Below are positions 48,504 through 58,565 of a DNA stretch of 64,000 nucleotides, one piece after another. Each line of letters opens with the position of its first letter. Position 1 is the first letter of the stretch. The notes under the pieces are model-generated. The model had not been told where the DNA came from and ran no database searches. It saw nothing but the letters and a program-made list of their open reading frames with translations. Position numbers and translations under genes: made by a program. The DNA lies in NCBI GenBank assembly GCA_031296115.1, contig JARLGI010000036.1, positions 37,678 to 101,677 on the forward strand, given 5' to 3'. The stretch comes from Acidobacteriota bacterium. Its GTDB lineage: Bacteria; Acidobacteriota; Terriglobia; Terriglobales; Acidobacteriaceae.

Positions 48504-50160
48504 TGGACAAACTAGGATTCGCACAATCCGTAGTTAGCGCTCACCCAAGTGACGCGCGAAGCGGTAAACTCCAGCGGCCTGGCGGCGAGCGGCGGAGGAT
48601 TGCAGCCACCATTCTTTTGCTTTGGTTGGCTTTCGTTGTGTGCGGCCCGTGGTACTGCGCGATGGCTCCGGCGTGGGAAGGCTACGATGAGCCGTTCCAC
48701 TTTGCTTACCTGCAGCACGTCGCCGCAGGGCTGGGTCCGCCCGCGAGAACTACGCCAGTCTCGCTGGAAGTGCAGCACGCGCTGCACCTGTTTCCCATTC
48801 CCTGGGAGCTGCAGTTCCAGAGCATTCCTCCTCCGCTAACGACCTATGACGAATATTGGCGCTTACCGCCGGCGGAGCAGCGGGTGTCGCGTGAAGCCTC
48901 CGCCCGCGCCCTCGTCGGCCCCGCGCAATATCGGGAGGGAAGCGAGCAGGTCCTGAACTATGAGGCGCAGCACGCCCCCCTCTACTGGTGCTTTGCCGCG
49001 CCTCTCCGCTGGATGGCAGGGGAGCCCCTGCTGACGCAACTCTTCACCCTGCGGATGCTGAATGTGCTGCTGGCCTCGGCCGGGGTTCCGCTGGTCTATG
49101 TGTTGGCCCGGCAGGTGTTCGGCCCGGCCCGGGCACTGGCCACGACAGCACTGCTGGTGTTACTACCCGACCTGATGATCAACGTGGCGCGGGTAAGCAA
49201 CGAATGCCTGACCATGATCTGCTACACGGCAGTCCTGATAGCGGCCGTGAAGGCGGTTGCGGAGCCGTTGCGTTGGCGGTGGTGGCTGCTGCTGGGAGCA
49301 GCCATGGGATGCGGCTTGCTGACCAAGGCGTACTTCCTCACCGCAATGCCGGCGCTAATGGTACTTGCCATCTACTGCCTGTTGAAGCAGGAAGCCGTGC
49401 CTGATCGTCCACGCCTCGCTGTCGCCGCCCGAATTGGCGCGGCGTTCGCGCTGGTGCTCACCATTGCGGGCGTGTTATATCTGCGGGTCCATGCCCTGAC
49501 CGGCTCCTGGTCGGAATATGGCGACGACGCCGCACTCCGCGGCATGTCACTGGGGCAAAAGCTCATGGCCGTGCCGCATGTGAACTGGAAAAGCGTCGCG
49601 GTCTCGGTTTTGCTCTCTCACATCTGGTTTGGCGGTTTGAGTTTCTTGCGTTTACCGCTGGCGTTTTACATCGCGGGCTTCGCCCTGATCGTTGTGGCCA
49701 TTGCCGGAGCTCTCTCCCGCCTGGTGAGTCGGCGAAAACAAGAGCCTGCCGAACTGCGCGGGATCATCGTGCTGGGCGCGTTCTACGTTTGCTTCTGGGC
49801 AGGGCTGGGCTACCATGTCCTCATTACATAATTGAACCAGGGAGTCCCGGCTTCGGCGGGTTGGTATCTTTACTGCCTGGCCGCGGGAGAGGTTGTGTTG
49901 CTGGTGTGGAGTTTGCAGGCATTCATCCCCGGACGGTTTCTATTTCCGCGGCTGTGTGCAGTGGTTGCACTGGCCGATATTTATGGCATGCATGCCTTTC
50001 TACTGCCTTATTACACTGGGTTGACGGTGCACGTCGCGGGACGAGTGCCGTCCTGGTTGGCTGGTGGCTGGGCTATCTGGCGGCCACGATTGGAATGGTT
50101 CTCCTGGTAGTTGCGATCGCTGCCCGCCAGTCCAAAATGGACACATCGGGTTACGACTGA
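48504..50160 (+). pseudogene. Polytopic membrane protein, DUF2142/GT39-like glycosyltransferase, interrupted by an in-frame stop and a later frameshift
   Basis: 'AMAPAWEGYDEPFHFAYLQHVAAG' and many TMs; TAA at 49829-49831, then the same frame continues 49832-50110 'LNQGVPASAGWYLYCLAAGEVVLLVWSLQAFIPGR...'; last TM in another frame. Confidence 0.65.
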
Positions 50161-50440
50161 AGCTGAATCTTGGGCAAACATAGCATTTGCACTTGCGTTC
50201 CAGCCGGAAAGCTGAGTACGATAGAGACGTCCTCCAATCGCCGCACTTCCCGTGCAGGCGTTCCTCGCGCCGAAAGTTCCGAGCGCCAGACGGACGTAAC
50301 TGATTCGATATTCAGGAAGTAATCCAACCGCAGATGCGCCGACCCCGCGGATGAAGCAGGTGAGCATCCGGCCGATCGTAGCGGTTCACGAATGTGGGAA
50401 CCCGCCACCTGCGGGTGAAGATTAATTATAAGAGAGAAAC

Positions 50441-51211
50441 ATGAATCAAGGATCGAACCCTCCCACCGGATCCGGCGGGAAAGGACGTAGACGGCGGCGC
50501 GGCCGCCGAGGACCTGTCGCGCACCATCACGGCGCGCAAACGCAGGGACAACAACAAGGGGAGCATCGCCACGGACCGCCCAAGCGGCACGGTCGCAAAG
50601 GGCCGCGTCCCGTGGGGCAGAACCAGTCTGGCGGCGGCATTTACACCGCGCCCATGGACCACAGCTACCGCAATGCCCAAGGCAACAACAATGGCAACCT
50701 GCGCAAGCAGGGACGCGGCGGTCGTGGCGGACCGGGTTTCGGCAAGCAGTTCATGCCCGCCGATCCTGAGCCGGTTCCCATGTCGGCTTCCGTTGAAGAT
50801 CAGCCCACGCGCATCTTCGCTTTTGTGGACGACCTGTTTTTCCTGGCGAAAATCCAGGAAACCGCGCGCAAGATGAACGTGAAAGTCGAGTTCGTAAAGA
50901 CGGAAAAAGACCTAAACGAACGCATGGGCGAGAATTGCGACGACAAACCCTCGCTCATCATCTTCGATCTGAACAATGTTTCGGCCAAGCCGCTCAGCGT
51001 CATTCCCAAACTCAAGGCGAAGCTCAAGAAAGCCACCAACATCATCGGCTTTGTGTCGCACGTTCAGGGCGAGCTGAAGCTCAAGGCCCAGGAAGCCGGT
51101 TGTGACATGGTGGTGCCGCGCTCGGCCTTTTCGCAGAACCTGGCGCAGCTGCTGCGCCGTCACGGTGCTCCGGATGAGGGGCCCGAACAACACGAGCAGC
51201 CCGGCTTGTAG
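50441..51211 (+). CDS. Hypothetical protein: basic Gly/Arg/His/Gln-rich N-terminus plus C-terminal receiver-like domain
   Basis: 256 aa; 'GSGGKGRRRRRGRRGPVAHHHGAQTQGQQQ...' then 'TRIFAFVDDLFFLAKIQETARKMNVKVEFVKTEKDLNERM...LIIFDLNNVSAKPLSVIPKLKAKLKKATNIIGFVSHVQGELKLKAQEAGCDMVVPRSAF'. Confidence 0.75.
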   Translation: MNQGSNPPTGSGGKGRRRRRGRRGPVAHHHGAQTQGQQQGEHRHGPPKRHGRKGPRPVGQNQSGGGIYTAPMDHSYRNAQGNNNGNLRKQGRGGRGGPGFGKQFMPADPEPVPMSASVEDQPTRIFAFVDDLFFLAKIQETARKMNVKVEFVKTEKDLNERMGENCDDKPSLIIFDLNNVSAKPLSVIPKLKAKLKKATNIIGFVSHVQGELKLKAQEAGCDMVVPRSAFSQNLAQLLRRHGAPDEGPEQHEQPGL

Positions 51212-51214
51212 GTT

Positions 51215-52567
51215 TTGCTGCGATTGATGAGTGTCGTTACGCCGAAGATTGGCGCACTAGCGATTGTGGCGTCCGTTACATTGTTGCTCGCGGGCGCTAC
51301 AAAATCGAGTTCTTCTGCCTCTGCGCGGAAGTCAGCGCAAGCTCGCCCCACGTTCTACAAAGACGTCTTGCCTCTCCTGCAGGACCACTGCCAGGTTTGC
51401 CATCGTGAGGGCAAGATTGCTCCCATGCCATTCGTTACCTACCAGCAGACGCGGCCTTGGGCCGATGCGATCAAGCAGGCTGTGCAATCGCGGCAAATGC
51501 CGCCCTGGTTCGCCGACCCACGTTACGGCAAGTTCTTGAATGATCCATCGCTAACGCCACAACAGATAGCGCTGATCTCCGCCTGGGCTGATTCCGGTGC
51601 GTTGGCTGGTTCACCGAAAGAAGCGCCCCCACCGAAGCAGTGGGCCAAGGGCTGGAACATTCCCCAGCCAGACAAAGTCGTACAGATGCCGCAGCCGGTG
51701 AAGCTGCCAGCGGCCGGTGATGTCGAATACACCTATGAAATTGTTCCCAGTGGATTCACGGACGACAAGTGGGTGCAGATGTCGGAGATTCGGCCATCGA
51801 GCCGCGAGCATGTGCATCACGCCGTGGTGTACATTCGGCCTCCAAACTCGAAGTGGCTGCACAACGCGCCGGTCGGAGTGCCGTTTACGCCGTCCAGTTT
51901 TGCCGACGCTGAGGAGCGCGCCGAAGCTCATGCCACCACCAGCGACATGCTGCTGGTCTATGCTCCGGGCAGCGAGCCTGACCGCTGGCCTGACGGAATG
52001 GCGAAGTTCGTTCCCGCGGGGTCGGACCTCGTCTTCCAGATGCATTACACTACCAACGGTCACGCTGCAATCGACCAGACCAGCATCGGGATGGTTTTCG
52101 CCAAGCAGGCGCCGAAGCAGTGCGTGCTCACGCTCCAGCTCACCAATCACACCTTCATGATTCCGCCGCGCGCGGATGACTACCGCGTCGAAGTCTCCGG
52201 TGCCTTGCCTAACGACGCGACCCTGCTTAGCTTCTTCCCGCACATGCATCTGCGCGGCAAGCGCTTCGAGTACAACGTCCTGCACGACGACGGCGCCATC
52301 GAGACTTTGCTGCGGGTGAACTATGACTTCCATTGGCAACTGAGTTACCGGCTGGCGCAGCCGCGATTGCTGAAGGCGGAAACCCGATTGCAGGCAGTTG
52401 CCTGGTATGACAACTCCGCAGACAACATGCACAATCCTGACCCGAACAAGTTCGTGACTTGGGGCGGACAAACGTACGAGGAGATGATGGTGGGTTTCTT
52501 CGATGTCGCTGTACCCGCAAGTGTAGACAAGGAGCGGTTCTTCGTGCGGAACGCGACAGGCCGGTGA
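51215..52567 (+). CDS. Secreted c-type-cytochrome / copper type II monooxygenase-like protein
   Basis: 450 aa; heme motif 'CQVCH', 'MPPWFADPRYGKFLND', 'SSREHVHHAVVYIRPP', 'MHYTTNGHAAIDQTSIGMVF', 'SFFPHMHLRGKRFEY'. Confidence 0.82.
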   Translation: MLRLMSVVTPKIGALAIVASVTLLLAGATKSSSSASARKSAQARPTFYKDVLPLLQDHCQVCHREGKIAPMPFVTYQQTRPWADAIKQAVQSRQMPPWFADPRYGKFLNDPSLTPQQIALISAWADSGALAGSPKEAPPPKQWAKGWNIPQPDKVVQMPQPVKLPAAGDVEYTYEIVPSGFTDDKWVQMSEIRPSSREHVHHAVVYIRPPNSKWLHNAPVGVPFTPSSFADAEERAEAHATTSDMLLVYAPGSEPDRWPDGMAKFVPAGSDLVFQMHYTTNGHAAIDQTSIGMVFAKQAPKQCVLTLQLTNHTFMIPPRADDYRVEVSGALPNDATLLSFFPHMHLRGKRFEYNVLHDDGAIETLLRVNYDFHWQLSYRLAQPRLLKAETRLQAVAWYDNSADNMHNPDPNKFVTWGGQTYEEMMVGFFDVAVPASVDKERFFVRNATGR

Positions 52568-52744
52568 AGCCGATTTTTAGTACGTTTTGCACTAGGTAGA
52601 GCACGTTTTCAAGCGTGCATGAGAGTCTGCAGATTGGAGCCGGCTCTAGCCACAGAGGTAAGTACACCGGGTGTTCCTCAGCGGCTGAAGTCGACGACAA
52701 AAGGAAAGTCTTGCAATTCAGTGCTGAAGCGCTGCTCCACCCAG

Positions 52745-53353
52745 CTATCTTCCCGCGATCACGCCGTTATCGACCGGTCGCACCAACCGCGCGGGATTGG
52801 CGAAGTTGGCCTGCGCCACGCGAATCTGCTGCTTGAAGTCGTCCACCATGCCTTCATGCAAGCGCACCTCGGTGGGCTTCTTGGCGATACTCATCTTGTC
52901 GATCTTGTCCTGCAACCGCAGTAATCCGTAGAAGAGGTTCTCCGGGCGCGGAGGACAGCCAACGATGTAAACGTCCACAGGCACGATGCGGTCCACACCC
53001 TGCAGTACAGCATAGGTATTAAACGGACCGCCGACCGACGAGCAGGCGCCCATCGAGATCACCCACTTCGGGTCGGGCATCTGGTCATAGATGCGCTTAA
53101 CAACCGGCGCCATCTTCAGCGTGACCGTCCCGGCCACGATCATCAGATCGCTCTGCCGCGGGCTGGGACGAAACACTTCGGAGCCGAAACGCGCGATGTC
53201 AAAGCGCGAGGTCGACGCCGCGATCATCTCGATCGCGCAGCAGGCCAAGCCGAACGTCATGGGCCAAATGGCCGACTTGCGCGCCCAGTTGAACACGTAA
53301 TCCACCGTGGTGACCAGAAAGTTCTTCTCGAAGCGGTTATCGATCCAACCCAT
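52745..53353 (-). CDS. nuoB: NADH-quinone oxidoreductase subunit B
   Basis: 202 aa; '[12 protein letters not shown]', '[48 protein letters not shown]', 'VGCPPRPE'. Confidence 0.95.
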   Translation of the reverse strand: MGWIDNRFEKNFLVTTVDYVFNWARKSAIWPMTFGLACCAIEMIAASTSRFDIARFGSEVFRPSPRQSDLMIVAGTVTLKMAPVVKRIYDQMPDPKWVISMGACSSVGGPFNTYAVLQGVDRIVPVDVYIVGCPPRPENLFYGLLRLQDKIDKMSIAKKPTEVRLHEGMVDDFKQQIRVAQANFANPARLVRPVDNGVIAGR

Positions 53354-53585
53354 GCAATACCTTCTTCGCCGGAGTTTCCGACCCCACTATCTTGGCCGAT
53401 GTCTGTAACGGCAGGCTGTGATAAGCATCACAGTCTCATTAATGCCGAGTCTAGGCCGGATTGGCAGCCGGTTCAAGTCCCGATCTGTGTGTCAGAGCTA
53501 GTTACAAACAATCGCCATCTTGTTAACGCTTGGCAAGCCTCCAATCGCGTCTATTCACCAGATTCCGAAGAATCGGAGGAGTGTG

Positions 53586-55078
53586 ATGAAAAAGTCTCTA
53601 GTGATATTGATCCTTACGTTGATTGGTGGTTTTGCGCCGGTGCAACAGGCCGGCTATAAACAAACCAACCTGGACCAATACGGCGGGCATCGCCAATAAC
53701 ACTGACCAACAGCTGACGAATCCTTGGGAATCGCGGCTTTTCCCGGGCAACCGATCTGGATTGCCAACAACAACGGTGGAACTTCCACCCTTTACGACAC
53801 GAGCGGAAACAAGAATTCTCTCGTGGTACAGATACCCGGCGCGTCGGTGAATCCCTGTAATCCGGGATGCCTAACCGGGATCGTAGCCAACGGTTCCAGC
53901 TCCGATTTTGGAGGTGCGTTCTTCATCTTCGACACCGAAGATTAGCGGCATCACAGTCGTGGACAACTCGGCAGCGGGCGCGGTTTACAAAGGGCTGGCC
54001 TTTTGAACAACGGCTCCGGGAATCTTCTGCTGGCCGCCAACTTCCGGAGCGGGAAAGTAGACGTATTTGACCGCACGTTCAAGGCAACGTCTCTTGCCGG
54101 TAGCTTCACCGATCCCTGTCTACCGGCCGGATTCGCACCACACGGAATTCACATATTAGGTAACCGGGTATTCGTGGCGTACGCGTTGCAGGACGCCGCG
54201 AAGCATGATTCAGTGAATGGCGCCGGCAACGGGGTGGTGGATATTTTTGACGCGAACGACAACTTTGTAAGCAGATTCGCCACCGCTGGGCCATTGAACT
54301 CTCCCTGGGGCGTTGTCGGCGCTCCTACGGGGTTCGGGCAGTTTGCCAATGCGATTCTGGTGGGTAACTTTGGCGATGGCACCATCAACGCCTTTGACAA
54401 CTCCGGAAATTCGCTGGGGCAACTCGCCGATCCCGGTGGGCACCCACAGGTAAATCCTGGACTTTGGGACTTGGTTTTTGGGCCGAGCTCCAGCGACGCC
54501 AATACGCTGTACTTCACCGCAGGAGGTGCCGACCAAACCCAATGACTCTTCGCCACGCTGGTAGCGGCGATTTTGCACTTTCTGTTTCGCCCACGAGTGT
54601 AAGCCTGGCACGCGGAGGCGCGGTGACGCTCACAGTCAATGCCACTGCCACTGCCATATCCGGCTTCAACAGCGCGATTTCGTTGTCTTGCTCCGGGCCG
54701 CCAGCGGGCGTCAACTGCCTGTTCTCGCCCAACACCATTACGCCCGGGGGCGGTGGCGCGTCTTCGGCGCTCACCTTGTCGGTGTCGCAGGGCTATCAGG
54801 CAATGGCGATGATGGGGTGGTTGCCGTTCTCTGGAATTGGCCTCTTCGGACTGGTATTCGCTTCGCCGGCGGATAACAGCGTCAAGAGGAAGATCCTGAG
54901 ACGGACTGCCGTTGCGGGTGCGCTCGTGCTCATAACGCTCCTGCTGCTAATGGCGGTAGGTTGCGGCTCGGGCATGACCAATCACATGACGAACAACGGA
55001 GGCACGATCAACCTTCTGGTGACCGGTAGTTCCGGTGGGCTGAAACATTCGGTCCAGGTTGCACTAACGGTGAACTAG
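53586..55078 (+). pseudogene. TIGR03118-like secreted protein with multiple frameshifts
   Basis: Pieces in different frames: 'MKKSLVILILTLIGGFAPVQQAGYKQTNLDQYGG', 'GIAAFPGQPIWIANNNGGTSTLYDTSGNKNSLVVQIPG', 'NNGSGNLLLAANFRSGKVDVFDRTFKATSL...FAPHGIHILGNRVFVAYALQD', 'GDFALSVSPTSVSLARGGAVTLTVNATA'. Confidence 0.7.
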
Positions 55079-55178
55079 AAGCGGATTGCGGTGGCGAGGC
55101 GAGCGCAGCAGTGGGCTGGCCTTGTTGTGGAGGGGCCGGCCCATGGCTCTTGCGAGTAGGTCTTTTTCGTCCTCGAAA

Positions 55179-55943
55179 CTAACCCAAGGCACGCACCCGC
55201 AGACCGGCCGCTTGAAGCGTCGCTTTTACCTGACGCGCGATACTTGCGGAGCCGGGTGTATCAGAGTGAATACAGATGGTTTGAGCCGCAACCGCCAACT
55301 CGGAGTTGTCGGTGGCGATGACGTGGTGACGGACCGCGATATTCAACGCTTGCTCCGCCGCGCGTTCGGGAGTGTCAAGCAGCGCGCCCGGCAGTGTGCG
55401 TTTGCGCAGCGTGCCGTCGGGCTCGTAGGTGCGGTCGGCGAAGGCTTCGGCAGCGCAGTGCAATCCCATCGAACACCAGACTGCCAAAGCAGAAGAGCCG
55501 GCCTGTCCAACCAGGATGAGTTGCGGGTCAATTCCCTGAGCCGCGCGGCCCAGGGCCAGCGCAACCTCGCGATCTTTGTTGGCCGCGTGATACAAAGCGC
55601 CGTGCGGCTTGACGTGGACGAGCTTCATGTCTAGGGACTTGGCGATAGTTGCCAGAGACGCAATCTGCTGCTGCACCGAATCCTCGATCTCACTTGGAGA
55701 CATGGGAGATTCGATGCGCCCGAAGTTTGCGCGATCGGGATAACCAGGATGCGCGCCCGCCGCGACATCCAGCTTTTTCGCAGCCGCGAGCGTTTCGCGC
55801 ATCGTATTTTTATCGCCGGCATGGCCGCCGCAGGCAACGTTGGCCGACGTGATGTAACGCATCAGCTCGAAATCGCTGCCATCCGCCAGCGACTTTGCTG
55901 ACTCACCCAAATCCGCGTTGATGTCGATGACGATCTCGCTCAT
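55179..55943 (-). CDS. pxpA: 5-oxoprolinase subunit A (LamB/YcsF family)
   Basis: 254 aa; 'IDINADLGES', 'SANVACGGHAGDKNTMRETLAAAKKLDVAAGAHPGYPDRANFGR', 'VKPHGALYHAA'. Confidence 0.94.
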   Translation of the reverse strand: MSEIVIDINADLGESAKSLADGSDFELMRYITSANVACGGHAGDKNTMRETLAAAKKLDVAAGAHPGYPDRANFGRIESPMSPSEIEDSVQQQIASLATIAKSLDMKLVHVKPHGALYHAANKDREVALALGRAAQGIDPQLILVGQAGSSALAVWCSMGLHCAAEAFADRTYEPDGTLRKRTLPGALLDTPERAAEQALNIAVRHHVIATDNSELAVAAQTICIHSDTPGSASIARQVKATLQAAGLRVRALG

Positions 55944-56866
55944 GGTAGTAACTCTTTGAGCCGGCGCTCCTGTTCGCGCAGCGCCTCGATTGCTTGCGGT
56001 ATGGATACTTCGGCGAACCGCACCTCGTCACGCGGTCGCAACTGGCCAACGAGGTGCATGTCAGCGGCAATGACATTGGCGATCTTGGGATAGCCGCCGG
56101 TGGTTTGCTGGTCCACGAATAGAACAATGGGTTGGCCGTCTTGCGGGACCTGGATTGCACCGAGCGGAATGCCGTCGGTCAGCAATTGCCGCGGCTCACG
56201 CGGGCGCAGCGGCTCGCCTTTCATCCGTAACCCTGCGCGGTCCGACTGGTCGCTGACCGTGTACGCGCAGGAAAACAGCTTCTCGAATGCGCTTGCGTCG
56301 AACCAATCCTGCTGTGCGCCCCGGGTAACGCGAATCGGACCGTGACTAGCGAGCGCCTCAAGAGATTCTGGGGCCAATGTATGAACCGGAGATGCCTTCG
56401 TGCGGCGCACTTGCAGTACGTCGCCACTTTGCAAACGGTGGCCCTTGATGCCGCCGAAGCGGCCGCGGGCATCAGTGGATGCGCTCCCCATGACCAGCGG
56501 AACGTCGAAGCCGCCCTGAACCGCCAGATAGGATCGCGCGCCGTTTAGCATGCTCCCACAACTCAGGACTGCTCCGGCAGGAACCTCGATGGCGGTGTTG
56601 AACGGGATTCGCGCGGAACCCAGCTTCGGCTCGCAATCAGCGCCCGTGATGGCCACGACAGCGGCCTCGTCGAATTCTAGTGTTGCTCCGAGCAGCGTCA
56701 TTTCCAAGGCAGGTGCATTGACGTCGTTGCCAATCAGAAGATTGCCGATGCGGAACGACAGCGGATCGGCCGCCCCGGCGGGGGAAATGCCCAAGTGTGA
56801 ATAGCCATACCGGCCCAGGTCTTGGATGGTGGTGAACAGCCCCGGTTGTTGTACACGGATTGCCAT
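55940..56866 (-). CDS. pxpC: 5-oxoprolinase subunit C (biotin-dependent carboxyltransferase/KipA family)
   Basis: 308 aa; 'GLFTTIQDLGRYGYSHLGISPAGAADPLSFRIGNLLIGND', 'SDRAGLRMKGEPL'. Confidence 0.93.
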   Translation of the reverse strand: MAIRVQQPGLFTTIQDLGRYGYSHLGISPAGAADPLSFRIGNLLIGNDVNAPALEMTLLGATLEFDEAAVVAITGADCEPKLGSARIPFNTAIEVPAGAVLSCGSMLNGARSYLAVQGGFDVPLVMGSASTDARGRFGGIKGHRLQSGDVLQVRRTKASPVHTLAPESLEALASHGPIRVTRGAQQDWFDASAFEKLFSCAYTVSDQSDRAGLRMKGEPLRPREPRQLLTDGIPLGAIQVPQDGQPIVLFVDQQTTGGYPKIANVIAADMHLVGQLRPRDEVRFAEVSIPQAIEALREQERRLKELLP

Positions 56867-56875
56867 CGCTGGACT

Positions 56876-57553
56876 CTACTGCTCTCGCGACATCTCCTCG
56901 AAGGTTGCGCGATCAATGGGAAAAATCCTCACCAGATCGCTGGGATGCAATAGGGTCGGCTGCGTGGCTCCCGGACTAAACAGACGCATCGGTGTTCGCC
57001 CGATAATGCGCCATCCTCCCGGCGAATCGACGGGATAGATCCCGGTTTGACTGCCTGCAATTCCCACGCTACCCGCTGCAACGCGCGGCCGCGGTGTCGC
57101 CAGCCGCGGAGCGTGCAGTGGCTCCGGAAGCCCTCCCAGGTAGGCGAATCCTGGAGAGAACCCGAGGAAGTACACACGATAGAGCGGCAAAGAATGCTGA
57201 GAGGCAAATTGCTCGACGGTAAGATTGGCGGACTGCGCCAGTTCGAGCAGGTCGAGGCCAAACTCTGGGTCGTAGCAAACCGGGAGTGTGACCATGCGGG
57301 CAACGAAGTAGGGACGGTCATTCGCATCGGCCACTGCCTGTTCCAGGATGGAGGCCAGTTCCTCATGGCTCAACTGCAGCGGATCAAAATCAATGAGTAG
57401 CGACCCATATCCCGGGTGCAAGTTTCGAATTCTTGGATCGTGGCGCTCCTCCAAAGCGAGAAAGAGTGTCATGACGCGCCCGTGCAACTGGGGCGAGATG
57501 GCATTCCCGAATTCCACCAGCAACGACGAATCGCTCGCCGGAATGATTCTCAT
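56876..57553 (-). CDS. pxpB: 5-oxoprolinase subunit B (KipI/allophanate hydrolase subunit 1 family)
   Basis: Start at 57553; 'DSSLLVEFGN', 'LGFSPGFAYLGGLPEPLHAPRLATPRPRVAAGSVGIAGSQTGIYPVDSPGGWRIIGRTP'. Confidence 0.93.
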   Translation of the reverse strand: MRIIPASDSSLLVEFGNAISPQLHGRVMTLFLALEERHDPRIRNLHPGYGSLLIDFDPLQLSHEELASILEQAVADANDRPYFVARMVTLPVCYDPEFGLDLLELAQSANLTVEQFASQHSLPLYRVYFLGFSPGFAYLGGLPEPLHAPRLATPRPRVAAGSVGIAGSQTGIYPVDSPGGWRIIGRTPMRLFSPGATQPTLLHPSDLVRIFPIDRATFEEMSREQ

Positions 57554-57727
57554 CGGACCTCGCGGCACATGGCCAGAATAGACGAAGTCTGCCCACGCCA
57601 ACAGCTGTGAAATGGTTGGTCGAGAGTCTGCGGGGCATGGTAGAGTGTTGCCGAATTCTTACTCCACAAACTAGAAGATGCAGGCTCATTCTGCCCGTTG
57701 TGAACCACTTCACGTCGCCACCTCGCT

Positions 57728-58483
57728 GTGCACGGCGGGGAGCAGCTTGCTCGCCAAGCTTCAGTTGCCAAGTTCGCCATCGAGCACCGCTGGAAGGTGC
57801 TGGTCGCCTCGCTGGTGTTCCTAGTACTCGGCGGTTTTCTCTTCACCCAATTGAGGACATCGTTCTTTCCGGACGACGTCCAGTACTGGTCGTACGCTGG
57901 CGTGTGGCTGCCGAATGATGCCAACTTCGAGGCCACCAACCATGCAGCTCAGCTTACCTGGCGCTGCTCTTCCAGTTCAGCAATGCCATTAAGCCGGGCC
58001 TGGTGTTCGCCCGCTGCGCCTTACGGTGTTGCCGGCGCTCTCATCGCGCTCTGGGTCATGAACACTTCGTTCGGCTTCATGGCGTTCCTGGGAATCGCCA
58101 GCCTGATCGGCGTGATTGTCAGCCACGTGATTGTGCGGTTTGACTTCATTGAAGAGATGCACGCCAAGGGAGAGCCGTTTGAGCAGGCGGTGATTGATGC
58201 AGGTATCATTCGTCTGCGCCCGGTGATGATCACGGTTGGCGCCACGGTGCTGGCCTTGTTTCCGCTGGCCATGCACGGGGGCCCGTTGTGGCAGTCGCTG
58301 TGCTATGCGCAGATCGGAGGACTGACGGTGGCAACGTTCATTACCCTGCTACTGGTACCGGTGCTGTATTCCATCGCAGTGCTGGATTTGAAGACCCTGA
58401 CCTGGGAATCAGAAGGCGAGAAAGCTGAAGTCGTAAGCCGAGTGCCCGGACCGTCAGCGGCAACCGCAACCTCGGGAGATTAG
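57728..58483 (+). pseudogene. RND (AcrB/CusA-like) efflux pump remnant with a large internal deletion
   Basis: 'FAIEHRWKVLVASLVFLVLGGFLFTQLRTSFFPDD' joined within about 40 aa to C-terminal TM segments 'LIALWVMNTSFGFMAFLGIASLIGVIVSHVIVRFDFIEE...RLRPVMITVGATVLALFPLA'; 'YLALLFQFSNAIKPGLVFA' lies in another frame. Confidence 0.75.
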
Positions 58484-58565
58484 CGAGAGCAACTGCACCA
58501 ATAATGCGCAGCCCCGGCAGCGGCGGCCTGAACGGGTAACACTGAATCCACAGAGGAGAATTTAC

